Below, in pieces: positions 56,880-64,000 of a DNA stretch of 64,000 nt. Position numbers and translations under genes: made by a program. Where the stretch lies: contig CAJQUW010003623.1 in NCBI GenBank assembly GCA_907163375.1, forward strand, positions 310,001 to 374,000, read 5' to 3'. This DNA comes from Prostheceraeus crozeri (taxonomy: Eukaryota > Platyhelminthes > Polycladida > Euryleptidae). The notes beneath the pieces were generated by a model that saw only the letters and a program-made list of their open reading frames with translations, did not search any database and was not told the DNA's origin. Position 1 is the first letter of the stretch; every line of letters starts with the position of its first letter.

Positions 56880-56975
56880 TTTTATCTATGTTTTTTATTT
56901 ATGATTTTTATGTATGATTTTTATTTATGATTTTTATCTACGATTTTTATCTATAATATTTATTTAATTTTTTAG
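56880..56975 (+). repeat. 16-17-bp tandem repeat before the penton gene
   Basis: About five copies of ATGATTTTTATTT-like units (TATGATTTTTATCTA variants). Confidence 0.8.
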
Positions 56976-56982
56976 TTTAAAA

Positions 56983-57771
56983 ATGTGTTCAGCAGATTTA
57001 GACAAAATTAATAATCAGTTAGAAAATCTAACAGAGATTTTGGGTTCATCAAAATTTAGTACGACGTTAAAAATTATAACAACTACTTCATCACACACTT
57101 GTAATTTAGAACCCATTCTACATTTGGAACAAAATAAAAATTATCAAATTGCATTGACTAGTTTCTCTACATTTAACACTATTCAAAACGTTATCAAAGA
57201 TGTGAATGATCAATTTAGATATTCTACTGATAAAGGCAAAACATGGAAAATACTAACTTTTCTTCCTGGTTCTTACGAAGTTGAATCAATATCAAATGAA
57301 ATTAAGAGACATTTAGGGATACCATTTAAAGATAAGAAACAATTACATTTTGCAGTTGAACCGGCAGTTAATAAATTTTCTCTTACTTTAGACGAAAATC
57401 ATCAAGTTGATTTTAATCATGATAGATCATTGTCAAAGCTATTAGGATTTAATAAACAAACTTATAGTCAAGGTTATCATTTAAGTGAGAAGATTCCAAA
57501 AATAACTGAAATAAATTCAATTGTTGTACATTGTGACATTATTGAAGGAGGTTATATAAATGGTAAATTATCAAATTTAATATTCAGTTTTCCAGCTTTT
57601 ACTGTGCCCATTGGTTATAGATTAAATGTAATTCCACAAACATTAATATATTTCCCTATTACAAGAAAAACTATTAACAACATTAACATTAGAATCACTG
57701 ATGAGAAAGGACAAGAAATAAATTTTGGAGGCGAAGAGATTATGATAGATCTTTTGGTTCGAGAGGTATAA
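56983..57771 (+). CDS. Polinton penton-type minor capsid protein (single jelly roll)
   Basis: 262 residues, the usual length of the Polinton minor capsid protein, which forms pentamers at the shell vertices. Matching blocks: YQIALTSFSTFNTIQNV (first strands), LPGSYEVESISNEIKRHL, SLSKLLGFNKQTYSQGYHLS, INSIVVHCDIIEGGYINGK, VPIGYRLNVIPQTLIYFPI, and a closing INIRITDEKGQEINFGGEEI. The S-F-x-T-x-N and P-G-S-Y-E-x-x-x-I pair plus V-C-x-I-x-G-x-Y-x-N-G are characteristic. It is followed 117 bp later by the packaging ATPase, the expected neighbour. The start at 56983 follows an A/T-rich tandem-repeat leader. Confidence 0.9.
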   Translation: MCSADLDKINNQLENLTEILGSSKFSTTLKIITTTSSHTCNLEPILHLEQNKNYQIALTSFSTFNTIQNVIKDVNDQFRYSTDKGKTWKILTFLPGSYEVESISNEIKRHLGIPFKDKKQLHFAVEPAVNKFSLTLDENHQVDFNHDRSLSKLLGFNKQTYSQGYHLSEKIPKITEINSIVVHCDIIEGGYINGKLSNLIFSFPAFTVPIGYRLNVIPQTLIYFPITRKTINNINIRITDEKGQEINFGGEEIMIDLLVREV

Positions 57772-57819
57772 ACTCCCGTTCGGGAGGTATAAACTCCCGT
57801 TCGAGAGGTATAAACTCCC
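57757..57819 (+). repeat. 21-bp tandem repeat with internal hairpin
   Basis: Three perfect-period copies of GTTCGAGAGGTATAAACTCCC; the middle copy forms GGGAG-GTATAAA-CTCCC. The first copy overlaps the end of the penton gene. Confidence 0.9.
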
Positions 57820-57888
57820 ACGCGAAGCTAGAAAAGTTTAATTTTCTTCTTCTTCTTTAAAAATAAAAATAAATTTTTTTATTAAAAA

Positions 57889-58653
57889 ATGATTGTAATG
57901 TCTTTAAATAAAAAAAAACTTAAATTTAATCATCATTCAAATTTATCTAATAAAGTTTTGTCAGTTATTTGTGGAAGATCGGGTTGTGGAAAAACATATC
58001 TATTATTTAAAATTTTAACAACTCCAAATTTTTTGGATTATAACAATCTTATAATTTATACAACAACAGCAGAACAACCTGTCTATCAATTTTTAAAATA
58101 TGGATTTGAAAATAATCTTAAAAAAACAGCAATTGCTTCCCTATTCGAAGAATACGAAAAATCTGAATATGAAGAAGAAATAAGTTCATGGTGTGAGGAA
58201 GCAGTAGAAAATAGTCAGTTAGTAGAATCTAATAAAAATAACCATATAAAGATACAATTAATAGATGATAGTGGTAATATGCAAGATCCTAGTAAACTAG
58301 ATAAAACAATGAAACATTGTGTAATTTTTGATGATTGTGTTAATGATAGAAATCAGTCAGTTCAGAGAAATTATTTTACAAGAGGTAGACATAATAACTG
58401 TAGTGTTTTTTATTTAACACAAAGTATGTATTCATTAGACGGAAGTGTTATTAGAAAGAATGCAAATATATTTATACTATTTGAAATAAATGCAAGAAAC
58501 TTAAGTGATTTGCTAAGAGATTTATGTATAAGAGATAAAGATGAATTTAAACAATCGTGTAATAATGCTTGGGCAAAAGATTATGGATTCATTACAATTA
58601 ATATTGATAAAAAAATTCATGATAGAGTTATCGAACAATTGTTCTCTGACTAG
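57889..58653 (+). CDS. Polinton genome-packaging ATPase (FtsK/HerA type)
   Basis: 254 residues, a compact ATPase of the A32/FtsK-HerA family that pumps DNA into preformed capsids. The Walker A motif CGRSGCGKTYLL spans about residues 28-39, Walker B is CVIFDD (144-149), and downstream TRGRHNNCSVFYLTQS supplies the arginine-containing and sensor-like region seen in the family. The alternative start at Met4 is equally possible. The gene is directly downstream of the penton gene. It is unrelated in detail to the membrane-anchored ATPase at 49583, so the element carries two P-loop enzymes. Three back-to-back mini-hairpins follow its stop and may mark the end of the transcript. Confidence 0.9.
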   Translation: MIVMSLNKKKLKFNHHSNLSNKVLSVICGRSGCGKTYLLFKILTTPNFLDYNNLIIYTTTAEQPVYQFLKYGFENNLKKTAIASLFEEYEKSEYEEEISSWCEEAVENSQLVESNKNNHIKIQLIDDSGNMQDPSKLDKTMKHCVIFDDCVNDRNQSVQRNYFTRGRHNNCSVFYLTQSMYSLDGSVIRKNANIFILFEINARNLSDLLRDLCIRDKDEFKQSCNNAWAKDYGFITINIDKKIHDRVIEQLFSD

Positions 58654-58690
58654 CCTTCGGCTCGAGGGGCTTTGCCCCGACTGAAAGTCG
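58652..58690. terminator. three back-to-back mini-hairpins after the packaging ATPase gene
   Basis: AGCC-TTC-GGCT (58652-58662), GGGGC-TTT-GCCCC (58666-58678) and CGACT-GAA-AGTCG (58678-58690). All have 3-nt loops. Position just past the stop and between convergent genes suggests a 3'-end or RNA-stability role, which is inference. Confidence 0.6.
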
Positions 58691-58883
58691 ATCGAAGATT
58701 TGTTTACCGAGTGATAAAAAATATACAACATAGGGGTATAATATTTTTTTTAAAATATAATATTTGAATTTTGCGGTAACATTGGAATACAGCAAAAACA
58801 TTTTACTGAACAAATTATTTTTTTATTGCTTTGTTGTCTGATATCTTTTCGTTCAAAGGTTTCTCGTTTAAAGTTTTCCTGTT

Positions 58884-59594
58884 TTAAGTTTTGTTTAATA
58901 AAGTTTTGTTTAATAAAGTTTTGCTTAAATTTTCGCTTAAAGTTTTTAGCTCTTCTAAAAAAATTTTGTCATTTTCTTCATTAGAAATTTTACCATCAGT
59001 AAAAGTTTTACCACCCTGTTTATTCTTATCACCAACTTTTTCTGACTGTAATTTAAATGATATTTTATTTACTTCATTAGCTATTTGATCAAATTTTTCA
59101 ATCTCATCTAACGTAATAACATTATCATCACATACTCTTTGAAAGTAGTAATGTAGTTTATCATAGACTTCTTTAATATGTAAATGCTTAGTTTTTAATG
59201 ATTTTCGTTTCTTAGTTATTAAAGATTTATCTAACATTGTAACAAGTGAAGTTGCAAAAACGCCCGTACCTGTTAAAGCTGTAGCAACTACTGGAATTAC
59301 TAAAACACCAGAAGATATAACAATTGTTAAAGCACCTAAACTTATTGTTAAGAATATGCCAATTCCTTGTGTTACATTCTTAACTTTAGTCCATCTCTTT
59401 CTTAATTTTTTATAATGCTCTAATCTTAATAATAATTGAGATTCCTTATCTTTCATATAGCGTACTCTATCTTTGTGTTTTTCAATGTTCATTTTTTCAA
59501 TGTTAATCTTTTCAATGTCCATTAAAGTAGAACTACGTTCATATGATAACGAAGGATATATTCTTGCAGTTTCTTCCATTTTTGTTTCTTCCAT
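58884..59594 (-). CDS. Polinton membrane protein of unknown function
   Basis: 236 residues. The N-terminus is charged with a repeated IEKMNIEKH segment, then RLEHYKKLRKRWTKVKNV leads into one or two hydrophobic spans (GIFLTISLGALTIVISSGVL, VIPVVATALTGTGVFATSLV). A basic KKRKSLKTKHLHIKEVYDKL and an acidic helical region follow, and the C-terminus repeats LLNKT. The K/R-rich helix before a Gly-rich membrane hairpin and the I-E/D-F spacing after it are a pattern I recall from unnamed Polinton proteins at the same end. The first roughly 25 codons fall in the right terminal repeat, so a diverged copy of them exists at the left end. A role in membranes is likely but unproven. Confidence 0.65.
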   Translation of the reverse strand: MEETKMEETARIYPSLSYERSSTLMDIEKINIEKMNIEKHKDRVRYMKDKESQLLLRLEHYKKLRKRWTKVKNVTQGIGIFLTISLGALTIVISSGVLVIPVVATALTGTGVFATSLVTMLDKSLITKKRKSLKTKHLHIKEVYDKLHYYFQRVCDDNVITLDEIEKFDQIANEVNKISFKLQSEKVGDKNKQGGKTFTDGKISNEENDKIFLEELKTLSENLSKTLLNKTLLNKT

Positions 59595-60228
59595 TTTTTA
59601 AAGAAATATTATTAGTCACATGATATATTTTAAAAACCTGAAAGATGGATAAAATTCATGAATTTGAAATTCTCAACTTTTATGATTTTTTGGTGTCCGG
59701 TTCTACATGACCTTGAACGGTCATGATTTAAGCAATGAAAATCGAACCGAAGGTTCTAGGGCTTCGCCCGATTGTAATTCTCAAATTTGAGATTCTTAAC
59801 TTTTCTGATTTTTTCGGTGTCCTAGAACGGTCATGATTTTCAAGGTAAAAATTGTAATTCTCAAATTTGAGATTTTCAACTTTTATGATTTTCGGTGTCC
59901 TAGAACGGTCATGATTTTAAGGGTGAAAATTGCAATTCTCAAATTTGAGATTTTGAAAAATTTGAAAAACTGGGTATTTTTAAAAACGCCCAAATTTATG
60001 AATTTAGGTCTTCATAACCTGAAAAAGGGTTCAAATTCATGAATTTATGTTGTTTTTAAAAATACCATTTTTTGAAAAAATGGTACTTTTTGAATGGACT
60101 AAATTCATGTATTTAGGTCTTAAAAACCTGAAAAAGGGTTCAAATTCATGAATTTATGTCGTTTTTAAAGATACTATTTTTTTGAATTTTATGGTGTCCT
60201 GTCCTGGAACGGTCTTTTGCCCATTACT
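59526..60228 (-). repeat. Polinton terminal inverted repeat, right
   Basis: Mirror of 41690-42391. The outer part looks near-identical, including a shared 69-codon open frame read without difference in both. The inner roughly 75 bp is coding sequence of the membrane-protein gene. Confidence 0.95.
59744..59769. repeat. mini-hairpin pair, right TIR
   Basis: GAACC-GAA-GGTTC (59744-59756) and GGGC-TTC-GCCC (59759-59769), the mirror of 42149-42174. Confidence 0.85.
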
Positions 60229-60234
60229 AGGCAG
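60229..60234. repeat. Polinton target-site duplication, right
   Basis: AGGCAG, one mismatch from the left copy. Confidence 0.8.
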
Positions 60235-60825
60235 AATCAATTTTAATTTCCACTTGAAATATTCCCAACTTAAAAGAGCAGCGAGCAAAAATTCTATCCA
60301 TTCGGGGCACCTACAAACACGAACTTCGAAAGGTAAATAAATCCCAATCCAACTGGATCGGCAACGTCGGACATGTATACTGGTTCCTAAACTTAAATGC
60401 TAGGCTACGCGTTTACATACACTTTTCTTCATTAGAACCTCGAATCCACTGCAACTTTTTATATATTATAAACAAATTTTATGTTGGCATGTACTGTTTT
60501 ACCGGTATCAACCGACCGTCGTCAGCGCAGCATTTGATATTGTCATGATACTTGTGCTTCATTCATAAAGTAATTGGCTAAACTTTTGACGAGCACTTAC
60601 CGGAAAATTTCTAGTCTGCCTCGAATCAATGCGCCTCAGTACAGCTTGCCTATCTAGACTGTTATAAGAAACCAACACAAACTTTTAATCGTTATGATTT
60701 GTCTTTCAACTATCCATTCACGAGACGTTTTCAGTTTACAGACTCAATAATGGTAGGAGTGTCACGACACTTTATTAAGCGTCTGAACGGTTAGTTTCAC
60801 GACATTAATTTGGCCTAGATTTCGT
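60235..60825. other. gene-free host stretch
   Basis: No supported gene. Confidence 0.5.
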
Positions 60826-60829
60826 CCTG

Positions 60830-60882
60830 CGCCTCGGCACTAATGTCACGACACTAATGTCATCGTGTGAACGGGGCTTTAG
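60830..60882 (-). repeat. right member of the outward-facing inverted pair around the Polinton
   Basis: CACTAATGTCACGACACTAA then CATCGTGTGAACGGGGCTTT, the mirror of the block at 40990-41040. Confidence 0.5.
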
Positions 60883-60889
60883 AACCACA

Positions 60890-61780
60890 TTTCAGTGGCC
60901 TCCAGCCTTTTCTCAGACTCCGGAGAAATGGTCCAATAACTCGCAACAATATATTAAAATAGGGTGCACATAACATTCGAGCATCCTGTTCTTAATTCGA
61001 CTGTCGATCTTCCGGTACTTCATTACATTATGCAGCCTTTTGAAGGTGCATTTTGATATTCCAATTCTTCTTTTGATTCCTTTCTCACATCTAGCATAAG
61101 ATGTTATCATGCATTTCCAAGAAAGTTAAAGGAATCGACCTGCTCTATTGCTTCATTTCTAATGTATATTATGCACATTGGAACGGCTTTTTCCTACTGA
61201 TAACCATGCATTTAGACTTATTTATGTTGACTGTGATGCCTGTGGTGAAGTTTTCTTCAAGAACAGCATCACGCAGTTGTTGTAACATAGGCCTATCTTC
61301 AGATTCAACAATAAGGGCAGTATCGTCGCATATCGAATGTTGTTGACGTTATGGTCGCCGATATTAAATCCGCCGGTATCATTTATTTCTTGAATATTTG
61401 TTTGCCACACAGATTGAACAGGTCGGGGAACAAGACACACCCTTGACGCACTCCGCTTTGTATGTTCACAAAACGTATGGTTTCCCCTTTTATTTTGATA
61501 GTAGCTGTTTGCTTCCAATACATATCTCGGATTAGACGCATATCTTTTCCATCGAGGTAGAGGTGATCCAACATCTCGAAAAATTGTTTGTGTTTGACTT
61601 AGTCGAATGATTTTGAACATGTCGAAGTCTATGAAGCAACTATGAAGCTCTTTATTCGCTTCAACTGAATGTTCACTGGTGCTTCTTGAGATGAAGATTG
61701 CGCTTCCTGTGGCGTTGTGTTTTCTGAAGCCATGTTGTGAGTCTGAAATTTCAGGGTTGATGTTAATAGTCATACTGGTT
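60890..61780 (-). pseudogene. LINE reverse transcriptase fragment
   Basis: On the minus strand the blocks are DSQHGFRKHNATGSAIF, SCFIDFDMF, MLDHLYLDGKDMRLIRDMYW, GVRQGCVLFPDLFNL, a degraded catalytic box (NNIRYATI), then CEKGIKRRIGISKCTFKRL and LECYVHPILIYC. These are consecutive motifs of a LINE endonuclease/RT polyprotein of the RTE-like class. The catalytic FADD-type box is degraded and frames switch several times, so this is an old dead copy with neither 5' nor 3' end complete. Confidence 0.7.
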
Positions 61781-61789
61781 GATAGTTTA

Positions 61790-62350
61790 TAAATAATGCT
61801 TTTCGTTGATACAATGTAAATATTGTTAAATATTGAGTTGCATCCTTAGTTGAAAAATGGGGGCAACCCTGAATAGCTGGCAGCTGCCATTTTATCCTAT
61901 ACTAATATTTTTGAATCCTAGGTAGGTATCTATATCAAAGCAGTACACAAACTTGGAATGTTGACGCTATGTTGCTTTGGATCACTATGTATGCTGGAAA
62001 ATTCAGTTTAGATGCATTAAAGAAATATCATGGACGGGAATTCAATGCAAATATTTCCGGCGTGTGCCTATCACTATATCTTCCCCTTCTGCATGTGGGA
62101 GTCTGAGTTAATGCGATCGTAAATGCAATGGTACATCCGATAGGAACTGTTATAGTGACAATATCATGTAGAAGTGTTTCCTGCTAGTGTGTCTGATTCT
62201 CATAAAATTGGAACTGTGCCACCTTGCAGTCGTCCTTTATTATATTCTATCAGTCTCATTTGATTATCTAAATTATCGGAAGTGTATTCTGGCTACGAAT
62301 TTGATGAAACAATTTAGAAATGGACAGTGTGCGAACATATGCAACATATA
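61790..62350. other. gene-free host stretch
   Basis: No supported feature. Confidence 0.45.
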
Positions 62351-62359
62351 CACAGTGTA

Positions 62360-62570
62360 CGCAAAGTCACTGTGCTTCATGAAATGCACAATAGTGGCAC
62401 ATAAATCGCCAGCATTTTCACTTTTTCAGGGCTAGAATCAGTCATACGTGTGGCTATAATTGGGCTCATAATTGGTCATTCATGCCCCAACTTAGGTCCC
62501 TCGGATGTGACCGTGAGCCAATTTCCATTCTAGTCAACTCCAGGTAAACAGCTTATTTCTATGTTGAACA
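62360..62570 (+). repeat. dispersed repeat, copy 2 (direct copy of 41100-41330)
   Basis: Same blocks and order as the copy left of the Polinton; visibly diverged. Confidence 0.6.
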
Positions 62571-62771
62571 GACATCAAATAGCCATGCAATGAAAGAATC
62601 AATGATTGTCGTTTATTACAATAAGCTATGGATTGCACTTAAACTGAAAACAGAAATAACTTATTGAAATCACTACTAAAAACTCAATATAAAGTAGTAA
62701 GTTAAAATGCTAAAATAAGAAAAATAGAAACGAAAATAATCATAGAAGGGAAGCTAACCTAATACACAGTC

Positions 62772-63060
62772 TCAAGAAGATCCTAAATCGTGATCCACAC
62801 TTGTTTCCGCCAAGTTTTCGGGTTCATATCCCTTCTTTGATCGATTTCCTTCTCCAATCACTCTCTTTGCTAAACAATGCTGTATTAGAGAATTCCATGC
62901 GATGATCATTCTCGAAAGTATGCTTGAATACCTCGGAGCGATCCACATCGAGATTCTTGACCGCACGCTTGTTTTCCATCTGCATGCCATCCACTGTCCT
63001 TCCAGATTAGCCCACATGATTGACCGTTTCAAAAATGATTGCACAGGAACAGGTAACCCA
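62772..63060 (-). pseudogene. Penelope-like C-terminal fragment
   Basis: A minus-strand frame gives HTFENDHRMEFSNTALFSKE and SDWRRKSIKEGI, then TRKLGGNKCGS after a stop. The H-DHR-x-x-F and W-x-R-R/K-x-x-KE-I pattern is typical of the C-terminal endonuclease region of Penelope-like elements. Only this end is present, with one stop codon. Confidence 0.5.
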
Positions 63061-63064
63061 TTTC

Positions 63065-64000
63065 AAATGCAATTTTCGTAATGAAGTCCCTGTTTAATTT
63101 TGATAAACGATATACCATATGAAACCTTATGTTCCACAGATTTTTTTAACATGCAGTTTACTTTCTTAAGTGTCAGTTGTGTCTGCAGGCCGTCCTAAAG
63201 AAAATTGAGCGTTTTCTGTGATAGAGGATTTTAATGTGAAGACAGCAGCATTTTTTAGTGAAAGTTAGCATATAGTGTGAGCTTCACCAGCTGTAGTTCA
63301 GCTTGATCGTACTGTAGATATATCAAGATTCGTTGAATGTACTAAGAGATGCAATGCTAATAACTTTTACCGAAAAAGTACTGCTGAAAAGTCTGACACA
63401 TTTTTTTCATTGATGAGAAGATGCTCAATTTCAATTAACCTTATACCATGTAAAAGGTTTTGTTTAGCAATGTGTTTGTTTAGCTTGTGTCTGGTGAGTT
63501 GTGGTCAGTAGACTTAAAAGTATGACTGCTTGTTCAATTCATTAACCAATACCTACAGACGAAACTGCGCAATGCAGAACATTTTTGTTATCACCATTAA
63601 TCATGCTCGTGCCAATCTTTCAGATGAATTATTATTTTACGAATTCGGACAACATTTTGTGCAATTTAATTCAATTTACACTTTAACCTAATTTTAGGAT
63701 ACTTTGGTGCTGCTAACAATGTTGTTAGCGGTCAACTGCACACAACTTAACAGCTTTTATTGTATTAACGATGGCATTTTCGAGTTTGGGTTAAAAAAAT
63801 GTCAGTGTTATCAGCTCCAAGAATATGTACGTTTTATCAAGATCAGCCTTTCTGTTCACTGGCAAACTTCAATTCTGTATTATACCCATACTCAGCCATT
63901 TGGTTAGTCATCATTTCCCTCGGTTGAGGTCAGAAGTTTCCAATCTCTGTTCTGCGTACGAAGGCTTGTCTACACTCCACCTGTTCCCAAACAATAACAT
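63065..64000. other. gene-free host stretch
   Basis: No supported feature to the end of the window. Confidence 0.45.

Larger units (their letters stand above)
41690..60228. mobile_element. Polinton (Maverick) element, 18.5 kb
   Basis: Inverted ends starting AGTAATGGGC, a 6-bp target duplication, a size within the family's usual 15-20 kb, and the diagnostic gene set: adenain-like protease, retroviral-type integrase, major and minor jelly-roll capsid proteins, packaging ATPase and protein-primed PolB. It is much more AT-rich than the host DNA. Gene order from left: protease (+), leftward block of integrase/capsid/minor proteins, rightward block of zinc-finger/ATPase/PolB/penton/packaging ATPase, and a final leftward membrane protein. 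The near-identical ends imply recent arrival. It looks close to whole with about three apparent breaks, and is treated as a fossil. Confidence 0.97.

Noticed and set aside
49001-60228. Idea that the Polinton is a bacterial or phage insertion because of the fibre-like motif
   Set aside because: Gene set, PolB with HNH insert, TIRs and 6-bp duplication are those of an animal Polinton.
62772-63044. 90-codon open frame read as a new protein
   Set aside because: A neighbouring frame matches the C-terminal end of Penelope-like elements better, so the long frame is a shadow.

Overview
This window looks like ordinary, gene-poor nuclear DNA of an invertebrate animal. I see no bacterial operons, no rRNA and no functional tRNA genes. 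The host sequence is moderately AT-rich and carries a typical metazoan load of old mobile elements: Tc1/mariner/IS630 transposons, a hAT-like non-autonomous element, 5'-truncated LINEs (RTE-like and CR1/L2-like), Penelope-like fragments, a tRNA-derived SINE and several short inverted-repeat families. The species cannot be named from the sequence alone. Only two short stretches look like possible host exons, a Ly6/uPAR-like exon near 37.6-37.9 kb and a copper-monooxygenase-like segment near 11.9-12.1 kb, and both are tentative.

Layout. 0-9 kb: mariner-like and LINE remnants, an IS630/Tc1-like transposon with repeat-packed ends (2846-4819), a SINE and a cluster of short inverted-repeat elements. 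9-26 kb: mostly gene-free, with a hAT-like element (14505-15779), an RTE fragment, a mariner (20917-22817) and a Penelope-like fragment. 26-33 kb: a deleted Tc1, a large composite repeat that is an inverted copy of the 7-9 kb region, and a nearly intact Tc1 (31797-33299). 33-41.7 kb: mainly gene-free, with LINE tails. 60-64 kb: further LINE and Penelope-like remnants.

The centrepiece is one Polinton (Maverick) at 41690-60228, 18.5 kb long. It has terminal inverted repeats of about 700 bp and a 6-bp target duplication with one mismatch (AGGCAA/AGGCAG). It is far more AT-rich than its surroundings. It carries the family's core set: adenain-like protease, retroviral-type integrase, double jelly-roll major capsid protein, single jelly-roll penton protein, packaging ATPase and protein-primed family B DNA polymerase, plus accessory proteins. 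The genes form a leftward block (integrase, capsid, minor virion and coiled-coil proteins) and a rightward block (zinc-finger protein, second ATPase, polymerase, penton, packaging ATPase). The two blocks diverge from a 44-bp spacer near 48.32 kb. The near-identical ends suggest a recent insertion. As it stands it is a fossil that looks close to whole, with about three apparent breaks.

The most unusual features lie inside this element. (1) A family of roughly twenty tiny GC-rich hairpins, usually with 3-nt loops, is scattered through spacers and in-frame inside the polymerase and integrase genes. (2) A parvovirus-VP1-type phospholipase A2 domain is fused to the integrase. (3) There are two P-loop ATPases, one with a membrane segment. 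(4) One coiled-coil protein carries a phage-tail-fibre-like motif. (5) The inner edge of the left terminal repeat holds a diverged copy of the beginning of the right-end membrane-protein gene.
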